Shown here: in pieces, positions 55,536 through 63,287 of the stretch
Layout: each line of letters starts with the position of its first letter
How positions within the stretch are numbered: position 1 is the stretch's first letter
Source of the DNA: Paracoccaceae bacterium
GTDB lineage: Bacteria; Pseudomonadota; Alphaproteobacteria; Rhodobacterales; Rhodobacteraceae
Reading direction: 5' to 3'
Length of the DNA stretch: 64,000 nucleotides
Assembly (NCBI GenBank): GCA_024304985.1
Contig: JAMWZC010000007.1
Coordinates: 62,001 to 126,000 of the forward strand
Position numbers and translations under genes: made by a program
Notes under the pieces: model-generated
What the model saw: the letters and a program-made list of their open reading frames with translations, nothing else
Told to the model about the DNA's origin: nothing
Database searches by the model: none

Positions 55536-56252
55536 TCAGGCTTTGGCTTTGGCCTGTTCGAAGAAGCGGGCGATGGATTCCGCGAAGGGCTGGGTATCGG
55601 CGGGTTTGGCCAGTGAGGCGCGGGCGCGGGTAATCACCTCGACGGGTTTGTCGTCTTTCAGGTGCTCGATCAAGGCGGCGATGAAGCCGGGCGACATCTC
55701 GGGGTGGTATTGGGTTGTGTAGACATGGCTGCCAATCGCGAAGCCGCCGATGGGGCATTCGCGCGAGGCCGTGAGGGTGCGCGCCTGCGGCGGCACGGCG
55801 GTGACCTGTTCGACATGGGCGGCGTAGAGCGCGGTTGTGTCCGGCAAAGGGTTCATCCACGGGGCGGGGGTGGCGAGGTGCGTCTCGGTGCGCCCAAACA
55901 CCCAGCCGCCCGGATTGGGGCCGACCTGCCCGCCCAGTGCGAGGGCAATGGCCTGATGGCCGAAGCAGGCCCCGAAAAGCGGCAGGCGCGCGGCGGTCAC
56001 TTGGCGGATGAGCGCCAGAAGGTCGGCGATCCAGGGATCGGGGTCATGGACCGAGGCGGGGCTGCCGGTGATCATGACCCCGTCGAAGGCGGTAAGGTCA
56101 GTGGGAAATTCCCCGTCCTTGACCGCGAAAACCTGTGTTGTCCAATCAGGGCGGACGGATTGGATCAGGGCCGTGAATTTCGCACCGTCCCTGGGGTGGG
56201 CGTCGGCGAAAGCGGACGTGTCCGTATTGGCCATGAGGATTGCCAGATGCAT
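55536..56252 (-). CDS. Class I glutamine amidotransferase-like protein
   Basis: A 238-residue stand-alone class I amidotransferase domain. The triad is Cys96 in FGACFGHQ, His183 and Glu185 in YHPE. GMP-synthase-like features (FDGVMITGSPASV) are present but no synthetase domain. It is divergent from a P450 gene that is followed by a glutamine-synthetase-like gene. In aniline degradation an enzyme of this type (AtdA2/TdnT) hydrolyses gamma-glutamyl-anilide made by a glutamine-synthetase-like ligase. A similar hydrolase role is inferred here. Confidence 0.85.
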   Translation of the reverse strand: MHLAILMANTDTSAFADAHPRDGAKFTALIQSVRPDWTTQVFAVKDGEFPTDLTAFDGVMITGSPASVHDPDPWIADLLALIRQVTAARLPLFGACFGHQAIALALGGQVGPNPGGWVFGRTETHLATPAPWMNPLPDTTALYAAHVEQVTAVPPQARTLTASRECPIGGFAIGSHVYTTQYHPEMSPGFIAALIEHLKDDKPVEVITRARASLAKPADTQPFAESIARFFEQAKAKA

Positions 56253-56301
56253 CTGCGCCGCCCTTTCCGATTTTGCTTTACATATTTTAGAGCGCTTTTA
56301 A

Positions 56302-56319
56302 TATACATAACAGGTTAAC
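56302..56319. promoter_or_regulatory. Candidate operator in the amidotransferase/P450 divergent region
   Basis: TATACATAACAGGTTAAC, containing the short palindrome TAAC-AG-GTTA. It is 15 of 18 identical to 52582-52599. It lies in the 107-base gap between the two divergent starts, where it could control both. Confidence 0.5.
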
Positions 56320-56359
56320 GACAAGTCCCAATCGGGGCGGCTGATGGAAAGGTGGCGCG

Positions 56360-57616
56360 ATGACGGTCTGGACCCCTGAGGATGACGGTTTCGCCGATCT
56401 GACCAGCCATGACACCTTTGCCCGTGGCGCGCCGCATAACACCTTTGCCCGTTTGCGGCGGGATGATCCGGTGCATTGGACTGAGTGGGATCAGGGGCTG
56501 GGGTTCTGGTCGATCACGCGGCATGCGGACATTACGGAAATGAACCGGCAGCATGAGATCTTTTCCTCGGCGCGGGGGATCCGGATGGAGGATCAGACCT
56601 ATGAGGAATATCTGGCGCGGCGCACCTTTCAGGAGACGGACCCGCCCGAGCATATGCAGACGCGGGTCAAGGTGGCGCGGGCGTTTTCCAAACCCGTGAT
56701 CGCGGAATATGAGCAGGATATCCGCGATCTGTGCGACGAGATACTGGATCAGGCGCTGGAGGCGCGGGAATTCGATGCCACCAAGGCGATTGCGCGGCAA
56801 TTGCCGATGCGGATGCTGGGGCGGATTCTGGGCACGCCGGAGGCTGATCTGCCCTGGCTGGTGGAAAAGGGCGATGCGCTGATTGCCAATACCGACCCGG
56901 ATTTCACCGACCATGTGCTGGACAAGATGGATACGGATGAATTCCGGATGATGCCCTTCAACTCGCCCGCCGGGGCGGAGTTGTATCAATACGCCAAGGA
57001 GTTGATGGCGCATAAGGCGCGTTCTGGGGATACGAACGGGATTTTGAACATGATCCTCAACCCCGGGCGCGATGGCGGGGTGATCAGCGAGACGGAGTTT
57101 CGCAATTTCTTTTGTCTGCTGGTGGCGGCGGGGAATGACACCACGCGCTATTCCATCGCTGCCGGTATTCAGGCGATGTGCCATCAACCCGAATTGCTGG
57201 GCCAGATGCAGAGTGGTGCTGTCTGGGAGACGGCGGCGGATGAGATCATCCGTTGGGCGACGCCTGCCATCTATTTCCGCCGCACCGCCACGCGCGATGT
57301 CGAGGTGCATGGCAAGATGATCCGCGAAGGCGACAAGGTGCTCTACTGGTTCGCCTCGGCCAATCGGGATGAGGCGGCGTTTGAGGATCCGTTCCGGGTC
57401 GATCTGGCGCGCACGCCCAACAAACATTTGAGCTTTGGACAGGGCGGGCCGCATATCTGCCTTGGCATGTGGCTGGCGCGGTTGGAGGTGCGGGTGCTGT
57501 TCGAGGAACTGTCCAAGCGGCTGCGGTCGATCGAGGCGGCGGGGCCGCATCAATTTCTGCGCTCAAACTTTGTGGGCGGGATCAAGACATTGCCGGTGCG
57601 GGTCGTGCCGGCTTAA
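56360..57616 (+). CDS. Cytochrome P450
   Basis: A 418-residue soluble bacterial P450. The heme-ligand motif is FGQGGPHICLG with Cys367. The I-helix oxygen-activation motif is AAGNDTTR, and the K-helix ExxR is EIIR in ADEIIRWATPAIYF. There is no membrane anchor. The likely electron donor is the 2Fe-2S ferredoxin encoded two genes downstream; no ferredoxin reductase is seen in the window. Substrate unknown, possibly a gamma-glutamylated amine given its neighbours. Confidence 0.93.
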   Translation: MTVWTPEDDGFADLTSHDTFARGAPHNTFARLRRDDPVHWTEWDQGLGFWSITRHADITEMNRQHEIFSSARGIRMEDQTYEEYLARRTFQETDPPEHMQTRVKVARAFSKPVIAEYEQDIRDLCDEILDQALEAREFDATKAIARQLPMRMLGRILGTPEADLPWLVEKGDALIANTDPDFTDHVLDKMDTDEFRMMPFNSPAGAELYQYAKELMAHKARSGDTNGILNMILNPGRDGGVISETEFRNFFCLLVAAGNDTTRYSIAAGIQAMCHQPELLGQMQSGAVWETAADEIIRWATPAIYFRRTATRDVEVHGKMIREGDKVLYWFASANRDEAAFEDPFRVDLARTPNKHLSFGQGGPHICLGMWLARLEVRVLFEELSKRLRSIEAAGPHQFLRSNFVGGIKTLPVRVVPA

Positions 57617-57657
57617 ACATATGCGCGGGGCAACCGCGCTTCAGGGAGAGATATGGA

Positions 57658-58947
57658 ATGAACACCCGCCTGCGCGCGCTTTTTTGTGACCATCTGTCGA
57701 TCATGCGGGGCAAATACCTGCCCGGATCGAAGATCGGGGATGGCTATACCCGGTTTTGTCGGTCGAACTTTGGCGTGCATTACGACAAGGATCTGTTGAA
57801 TTCCCCCGGTTCGATGATGATGGAGGGCCTGCCCGACATGGAGTTGCATTGGCGCGGGGACGAGATCCGCGACAGTTGGGACCAGGCGACCAAGATCGTG
57901 GTGGGGGACCTCTATGACACCGACGGCGTGCCGCTGCCGATGTGCGGGCGCGGGGCGCTGAAACGGGCGGTGGCGGATTGGGGCAAGCTGGGGCTGACAC
58001 CCAAGGTGGGGATTGAGCTGGAGGCCTTTGCGATGGTCGCCGATGATCAGGGCCGCTTGCGCCCCTATGATACGCCCGGCGCGCATGTCTATGGCACCGG
58101 GCCGTTCACCGATCCGCTGCGCTTCAACGATGCGATCTGGGAGAAGGCGGATGAGCTGGGCTTCCGGCTGGACCTGATCACATCCGAATATGACAGCCCG
58201 CAGTTCGAATATACGCTGACCTTTGACGATGCGGTCAAGGCGGTGGATGATATCGTGCTGTTCCGCCTGATGGCGCGCGAGATTGCGCTGGAGCATGGCG
58301 TGGTGCTGACCTTCATGCCCAAGCCCATTGCCACGGCGGGCGGGTCGGGGATGCATATCAACTTTTCATTTCTGGACGAGGCCGGAGGCAATGCGTTGTC
58401 GGACGGCCCCAAGGGCGGACCGGAGCATATGAACGCTTTGGCACGCGGTTGCGTGGCGGGGCTGATGCGGCATCACAAGGGGCTGGCGGGGCTGATCGCG
58501 CCCACGGCCAATTCCTATCAGCGGCTGCAACCCGGCAGCCTGTCGGGGCATCTGTGCAACTGGGGCGGGGATCATCGCAACGTGACGACGCGGATTTCAA
58601 GCGAGGGCGGGGCCAAGGCGCGGTTGGAGCATCGGATGGCGGATGCGTCATCCAATCCTTACGTGGCGGTGGCGGCCGTGTTGCAGGCCGCGCGGCTGGG
58701 GTTCGAGGGCGGCTATGACCTGCCCGCGATGGAGACCGGCGACGGGTTCGAGAGGTGGGATGCCAAGGAGACGACGGCGCTGAACCTGAAAGGGGCTGTG
58801 GCCGATCTGAAGGCGGACACTGCGCTGTCTGCGGCGGTGGGTGATCTGCTGGTCGAGAACCACATCTTCATGAAGGAGCAGGAGGTGAAGAAGACCCGCG
58901 ATCTGGAAGGCGATGCGCTGCGCGACTTCTATATCTGGTTCGTCTGA
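57658..58947 (+). CDS. Glutamine synthetase-family ligase, probable gamma-glutamyl-amine synthetase
   Basis: A 429-residue glutamine-synthetase-fold enzyme. Conserved blocks: GIELEAFAMV with the metal glutamates, TAGGSGMHINFSF, and RLEHRMADASSNPYVAVAAVL. It is shorter than GlnA (about 470) and lacks the NRSA-type adenylylation loop, fitting the PuuA/GlnT/AtdA1-like group that joins glutamate to amines. The ATG at 57658 follows GGGAGAG; the upstream open frame lies within the P450 gene. It is placed between P450 and ferredoxin. Confidence 0.87.
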   Translation: MNTRLRALFCDHLSIMRGKYLPGSKIGDGYTRFCRSNFGVHYDKDLLNSPGSMMMEGLPDMELHWRGDEIRDSWDQATKIVVGDLYDTDGVPLPMCGRGALKRAVADWGKLGLTPKVGIELEAFAMVADDQGRLRPYDTPGAHVYGTGPFTDPLRFNDAIWEKADELGFRLDLITSEYDSPQFEYTLTFDDAVKAVDDIVLFRLMAREIALEHGVVLTFMPKPIATAGGSGMHINFSFLDEAGGNALSDGPKGGPEHMNALARGCVAGLMRHHKGLAGLIAPTANSYQRLQPGSLSGHLCNWGGDHRNVTTRISSEGGAKARLEHRMADASSNPYVAVAAVLQAARLGFEGGYDLPAMETGDGFERWDAKETTALNLKGAVADLKADTALSAAVGDLLVENHIFMKEQEVKKTRDLEGDALRDFYIWFV

Positions 58948-58958
58948 GGAGGCTGCCC

Positions 58959-59273
58959 ATGCAGGTGACATGGATCTTGCCGGATGGCGCGCGGGTCACG
59001 GCGGAGGTGGCCGAGGGGCTGTCGCTGATGGAGGCGGCGGTGGCGCAGAACGTGCCGGGTGTCGTGGGCGAATGCGGCGGCAACCTGAGTTGCGCGACCT
59101 GCCATGTGCAGGTGACCGACGATTGGGCTGCCCGTGTGGGCGGGCCGGAGGAGTTCGAGGATGCGATGCTGGACACGGTCGACGCGGCGCGGGGGCCGAC
59201 ATCCCGGCTGTCCTGCCAGATCACGGCGCGGGACGAGCTGGATGGGCTGGTGCTGATCGTGCCGGGTGCCTGA
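58959..59273 (+). CDS. 2Fe-2S ferredoxin (adrenodoxin/putidaredoxin type)
   Basis: A 104-residue ferredoxin with cluster ligands Cys39, Cys45, Cys48 and Cys86 (ECGGNLSCATCHV and RLSCQI), the CxxxxxCxxC...C spacing of adrenodoxin-type ferredoxins that serve bacterial P450s. It is 11 bases after the ligase gene and so co-expressed with the P450 at 56360. The operon ends here in a strong terminator. Confidence 0.95.
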   Translation: MQVTWILPDGARVTAEVAEGLSLMEAAVAQNVPGVVGECGGNLSCATCHVQVTDDWAARVGGPEEFEDAMLDTVDAARGPTSRLSCQITARDELDGLVLIVPGA

Positions 59274-59303
59274 GCCGTTTGGACTGCGGCAGGGTCGCGA
59301 TAT

Positions 59304-59324
59304 GAGTATTTGAGGCAAGATGAA
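59304..59324 (+). repeat. Dispersed 21-base intergenic repeat, copy 8
   Basis: GAGTATTT, GAGG, CAAGATGAA. It runs straight into an intrinsic terminator: its last two A residues begin the stem at 59323. Confidence 0.7.
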
Positions 59325-59355
59325 GCCGGGGGCTGTGAATGGCCCCCGGCTTTTT
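59323..59355. terminator. Intrinsic terminator of the P450 operon
   Basis: GCCGGGGGC (59325-59333) and GCCCCCGGC (59342-59350) form a 9-bp perfect stem, extended by AA/TT, followed by TTTTT. It separates the + strand P450 operon from the converging aminotransferase gene. Confidence 0.92.
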
Positions 59356-59358
59356 GCG

Positions 59359-60711
59359 TTATAGCGCGGCGAAGCCCTGATCCAGCGCGGAGAGGATAAT
59401 CTGCACGTCTTCCGCTGTCAGGATCAGGGGCGGGGACATGATGACGTTGGGGCCGGAGACGCGGACCATGGCTCCGGCGCGATAGGCGACCTCTTGCACG
59501 GTGCCGATGGTTTTCTTGTCGATGGGGGTTTTCTTCGCGCGGTCGCTGACCAGTTCCAGCGCGCACATGAGGCCATGGCCGCCGCGCACATCGCCGATGA
59601 TGTCATATTTGTCGGCCAGTGCCTGCAAGCCCTGGAAAAGCTGCGTGCCGCGGGCGGCGGCGTTTTCGGGGACGTTCAGACGTTCGGTTTCGGCAAGGCA
59701 GGCCAGCGCGGCGGCAGCGCCGACCGGGTGGCCGGAATAGGTGTAGCCATGGCCGATGGCGGCGGCGCCTGTCTTGTCGGATTCGAACGCCTGCGCCACC
59801 TCTTCGGCGATCATGACGGCGCCAAAGGGGAAATAACCGTTGGTGATGGCCTTTGCGGTGCACATGAAATCGGGTTGCACGCCCCAATGGCGGCTGCCGG
59901 ACCAGCTTCCGGTGCGGCCGAAGGCGGTAATCACCTCATCCGCGATCAGAAGGATGCCGTGGCGGGTGCAGATCTCGCGCACGCCGGGCATGAAAGTCTC
60001 GTGCGGGGGGATGACACCGCCGGCACCCAGAACCGGCTCCATGATGAAGGCGGCGATGGTGTTTGCGCCCTGAAAGGCGATCTCGTCTTCCAGTGCCGCG
60101 AGGCAGAGTTGCGCGAGTTTCGCGGGATCAGATTCGTTGAAGGGGTTGCGATAGGTGTAGGGGGCGGGGATGTGGTGGCATCCGGCCAGAAGCGGCTCAT
60201 AGGCGGTGCGGAAATTGGCGTTGCCGTTGACGGAGGCCCCGCCGAAATGGGTGCCGTGATAGCCTTTCTTGAGGCTGAGGAATTTGGTCCGCTGCCCCTG
60301 TCCCTTGATCTTGTGATATTGCCGCGCCAGCCGCAGGGCGGTTTCCACCGAGTCCGAGCCACCCGAGGTATAGAAGGCACGGGTCAGGCCGTCGGGGGCG
60401 AAGAAGCGGCGCAGTTCTTCGGACAGCTCAATGACCGCATCGTTCGAGGTGCCCCGGAAGGTCGAGTAGTAGGGCAGACGGTCGAGTTGAGCGGCGATGG
60501 CGGCCTTGATCGGTGCGCAGGAGAAGCCGAGGTTCACGTTCCACAGCCCCCCCACGGCATCCACCACCTCATGCCCGTCGATATCGGTGATCCGCACGCC
60601 TTGGGCGCCGGTCACGATGGTGGGCGGATTGGCGAGGCTGTCGGCAGGATGGGCCATCGGGTGCCACATGGAGCGGGCGTTATGCTCTTTCAGGAAGTTG
60701 CTGTCTTTCAT
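59359..60711 (-). CDS. Class III PLP aminotransferase
   Basis: A 450-residue omega-type aminotransferase. Motifs: LWNVNLGFSCAPI, YTSGGSDSVETALRLARQYH, KKGYHGTHFGGASVNG, IADEVITAFGRTG (Asp258-Glu259) and the PLP lysine Lys287 in TAKAITNGYFPFGAV. Such enzymes transfer the terminal amino group of amines, diamines or beta-amino acids to pyruvate. It converges with the P450 operon and is likely part of the same amine-handling region. A standard annotation would be aspartate aminotransferase family. Confidence 0.9.
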   Translation of the reverse strand: MKDSNFLKEHNARSMWHPMAHPADSLANPPTIVTGAQGVRITDIDGHEVVDAVGGLWNVNLGFSCAPIKAAIAAQLDRLPYYSTFRGTSNDAVIELSEELRRFFAPDGLTRAFYTSGGSDSVETALRLARQYHKIKGQGQRTKFLSLKKGYHGTHFGGASVNGNANFRTAYEPLLAGCHHIPAPYTYRNPFNESDPAKLAQLCLAALEDEIAFQGANTIAAFIMEPVLGAGGVIPPHETFMPGVREICTRHGILLIADEVITAFGRTGSWSGSRHWGVQPDFMCTAKAITNGYFPFGAVMIAEEVAQAFESDKTGAAAIGHGYTYSGHPVGAAAALACLAETERLNVPENAAARGTQLFQGLQALADKYDIIGDVRGGHGLMCALELVSDRAKKTPIDKKTIGTVQEVAYRAGAMVRVSGPNVIMSPPLILTAEDVQIILSALDQGFAAL

Positions 60712-60768
60712 CGGGGTATCCTTTCTGACGGCCCGGGCTTTCCGGGGCGCGGGCGTGTGGCAGAGGGG

Positions 60769-61599
60769 TCAATCAGCGGCGGTCGGGACGGCGAAGCCAT
60801 CGGGCAGGAAGCCGCCCAGCGCGCGGGTCAGGCCGGTGGCGTGGTGGCGGAGTTCGCGGCGGATCAGGGACTTGAGGTCGGGGGTCATGCGCGCCACGGG
60901 GGCGGCCACGGCCATTGCGCCGATCACGCGGGTTTGCGCGTCGAAGAGCGGCATGGCGTGGGAATGGACATCCTTTTCGAAGCCACCCACGGATTCCGCG
61001 ATGCCGGTGCGGCGCACCTCATCCAGTGCGGCGCGGATGGCGGCGGGGTCGGTCAGCGTGTCTTCGGTGCGTTTTTCGAGCGGGCCTTGCAGGACGCGGT
61101 CGATCATGTCGGGCGGGCAGAAGGCCAGAACGGCGAGGCCGGAACTGGTGGCGTGGAAGGTCAGGACCTGCGCATCCTCCATCGTGACGCGGGTGCCGTG
61201 GCGAGGGCTGTAGGCATAGGTCAGCATGCTGAGCCGGTCGCCCTGCAACAGCGACAGATGCGCGGTTTCCTGCGTGGCATCGGACAGGGATTGCAGCGAT
61301 TGCGCCGCCATGTCGCGTAGGGGCACAGAAGCTTCGCGCAGGGCGGCAAGGCGCAGGACGGCGGGGCCGAGGCGGTATTCGCGGCCCGATCCTGTCTGTT
61401 CGACGAATCCCCCTTGCTGCAATTCGGACAGCAGGCGATAGGTCGTGGCCTTGTTCAGACCGGACAGGCGCGCGAGATCGCTGAGCCCGATCTCGGACCG
61501 GGCGCGGCTGAAATGATCCAGCAATGACAAAGCCTTGGCGACGGTTCCCATCCGGGGGTCTTCTCCAGTCTGCGTCCTGTTCTGCAGGCATCGGCGCAT
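60769..61599 (-). CDS. IclR-family transcriptional regulator
   Basis: A 276-residue IclR regulator: N-terminal winged helix (LARLSGLNKATTYRLLSELQQGGFVEQTG) and a C-terminal effector domain (TFHATSSGLAVLAFCPPDMID). The start at 61599 has AAGG 7 bases before it; the shorter start at 61551 (MGTVAKALS) is also possible. It is divergent from the TctC gene with GAACC/GGTTC dyads between them, so probably controls the tctCBA transporter in response to its substrate. Confidence 0.9.
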   Translation of the reverse strand: MRRCLQNRTQTGEDPRMGTVAKALSLLDHFSRARSEIGLSDLARLSGLNKATTYRLLSELQQGGFVEQTGSGREYRLGPAVLRLAALREASVPLRDMAAQSLQSLSDATQETAHLSLLQGDRLSMLTYAYSPRHGTRVTMEDAQVLTFHATSSGLAVLAFCPPDMIDRVLQGPLEKRTEDTLTDPAAIRAALDEVRRTGIAESVGGFEKDVHSHAMPLFDAQTRVIGAMAVAAPVARMTPDLKSLIRRELRHHATGLTRALGGFLPDGFAVPTAAD

Positions 61600-61626
61600 G
61601 CGGATGCCTTGGGGTGCTTAAAATCG

Positions 61627-61655
61627 TTGACAGAAACGCGGACCGTCTGTCAATC
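61627..61655 (+). promoter_or_regulatory. Candidate promoter for tctCBA
   Basis: TTGACA (61627-61632), a 17-base spacer and TCAATC (61650-61655). A perfect -35 with a poor -10, lying directly upstream of the candidate IclR operators. Confidence 0.4.
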
Positions 61656-61662
61656 TATTTTA

Positions 61663-61687
61663 GAACCAATGGTTCAAATAATGAACC
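61663..61687. promoter_or_regulatory. Candidate IclR operator with three half-sites
   Basis: GAACC (61663-61667), GGTTC (61671-61675) and GAACC (61683-61687): a tight dyad with 3-base centre plus a second dyad with 7-base centre. It lies downstream of the -10 and before tctC, so binding would block transcription. Confidence 0.6.
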
Positions 61688-61712
61688 GACAAAATGAAAC
61701 AGGGAGACAGAC

Positions 61713-62654
61713 ATGAAGACCACATCCATTCTGGGCGGGGCGTTGACCCTGTGCATGGCTGCCGTGGGCGGCGCCGCACTGGCCGACTATCCCGAGAAGC
61801 CCGTCACCTTCATCGTACCTTTCCCGCCCGGTGACCTTGAAGATGTGCTGACGCGGATGATCGCGGATGACTTTCAGGCCGAATATGGCGTGGCGGCGGC
61901 CGTCGTGAACAAGCCTGGCGGCGGCGGTGGCCCCTTCCCCGGTGCCATTGACGTGGCGACGGCCCCGGCCGATGGCTATACGATCGGGTCATTCGTGATC
62001 GGGGTGCCCGTGGTGGGCCACCAGATCGGTATTCCCGAACTGACGCCCGAGAAGTTCGACCCGCTGGGGATTTTCCTGACCTATCCTTTCGTGATCGCGG
62101 TCGCCGGGGATGCGCCCTATGACGACATGGCGGGGCTGGCGGAATACGCCAAGTCCAACGCGTTGGCGCTGGGACATTTCGGCAATGTGCTGACACCCAC
62201 GCAGGTGACCATGGCGCTAGCCAAGACGATGGATTTCGAATGGGGATCGGACGCGGCCTTTGACGCGCTGGATTGCAATACGCTGGCCAGTGGCGATGCG
62301 GATGTGATCAACACCACCTTGCAACTGATCCTGCCCTGTCTGGACAGTGTGAAGGTTCTGGCCGCGATCACCGACGAGCGCATTCCGCTGGTGCCCGATG
62401 CGCCCACTGTGGGAGAGATCGAGCCGTCATTGGATATCGCGCTGTGGAACGGGTTGTTCGTGCATAAGGACACGCCGCAGGATGTGCGTGACAAGATCAT
62501 CGCCGTGGCGGAAAAGACCGTGATGGGCGAGCGGGCGCAGCAGGTGGCCAAGGATACCGGCGGGCTGGTCTATTGGCAGAATGCCGAGGAGAGCGCTGCG
62601 CGGATCAAGGCCGATATCGAGAAGGTCGCAGCCATCGGGGCGATGCTGGAGTGA
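61713..62654 (+). CDS. Tripartite tricarboxylate transporter substrate-binding protein (TctC/Bug family)
   Basis: A periplasmic binding protein of 313 residues that captures a carboxylate and delivers it to TctAB. The signal peptide ends ALA before Asp25 (MKTTSILGGALTLCMAAVGGAALA). The mature start, YPEKPVTFIVPFPPGD, is the Bug-family hallmark, and two domains follow. An unusual cysteine pair (Cys in LDCNTLAS and LILPCLDS) may form a disulfide. First gene of the transporter operon. Ligand unknown. Confidence 0.9.
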   Translation: MKTTSILGGALTLCMAAVGGAALADYPEKPVTFIVPFPPGDLEDVLTRMIADDFQAEYGVAAAVVNKPGGGGGPFPGAIDVATAPADGYTIGSFVIGVPVVGHQIGIPELTPEKFDPLGIFLTYPFVIAVAGDAPYDDMAGLAEYAKSNALALGHFGNVLTPTQVTMALAKTMDFEWGSDAAFDALDCNTLASGDADVINTTLQLILPCLDSVKVLAAITDERIPLVPDAPTVGEIEPSLDIALWNGLFVHKDTPQDVRDKIIAVAEKTVMGERAQQVAKDTGGLVYWQNAEESAARIKADIEKVAAIGAMLE

Positions 62655-62731
62655 TCCGGTCGGGGGCGGTGCGGAACATGGATGCCGCCCGCCCCCCGTT
62701 TCCTGTCTCCCTCGGCCAGAACGGGTGATTG

Positions 62732-63280
62732 ATGTCTGACGATCCCTTCCTTGCCAGCAAGGGGCCACGGCGCGGGCAGATCCTGTTCGCGCTGGCCTTT
62801 GCGGGTTTTGCCATCTTCATCCTGTCCAATCTGGGCAACCAGACCACATGGGCGCCGCGCACCAAGCTGTTCGCGCAGCCCGGCTTCTGGCCGGGGGTCG
62901 CGGGTGCGGGGATGGTGCTGTTCGGGTTGTTGCATCTGCGCGGGGTGCGGCGGGGCATGGGGTTGCGTCGTCCGTGGATCAGCCGCGAGGATCGGGCCGA
63001 GGCCCGCGTCTGGGTGCAGCCCTTGGAATATACCGCGTGGTTCATGGTCTATGTCTTTGCCGTGCCGCGGATCGGGCATCTGCCTGCGACGATGATCTTT
63101 GCGCCCGCGCTGACATGGCGGCTGGGCTATCGCAGCCCGCGTCTGTTGTGGGCGTCACTGGCCTTTGGCGTTGCCGTCGTGCTGATCTTCAAGGGCGTTC
63201 TGGGGGTGAAAATTCCAGGCGGTGCCGTCTACGAATACCTGCCCGACAGCATCCGCGCCTTTGCGCTGCGTTACCTGTGA
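62732..63280 (+). CDS. Tripartite tricarboxylate transporter small membrane subunit (TctB)
   Basis: A 182-residue membrane protein with about four helices (ILFALAFAGFAIFILSNLG, then two pairs further on), the size and topology of TctB. Conserved family sequence is low, so the call leans on the position between TctC and TctA genes. The ATG at 62732 is used over an adjacent in-frame TTG. It ends 7 bases before the next gene. Confidence 0.85.
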   Translation: MSDDPFLASKGPRRGQILFALAFAGFAIFILSNLGNQTTWAPRTKLFAQPGFWPGVAGAGMVLFGLLHLRGVRRGMGLRRPWISREDRAEARVWVQPLEYTAWFMVYVFAVPRIGHLPATMIFAPALTWRLGYRSPRLLWASLAFGVAVVLIFKGVLGVKIPGGAVYEYLPDSIRAFALRYL

Positions 63281-63287
63281 GGCGGGC

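Noticed and set aside
52870..55860. A 996-codon minus-strand open frame opposite the decarboxylase, aldolase and GntR genes
   Set aside because: Composition is that of a shadow frame and it overlaps three well-supported genes completely; long antisense frames are expected at this GC content.
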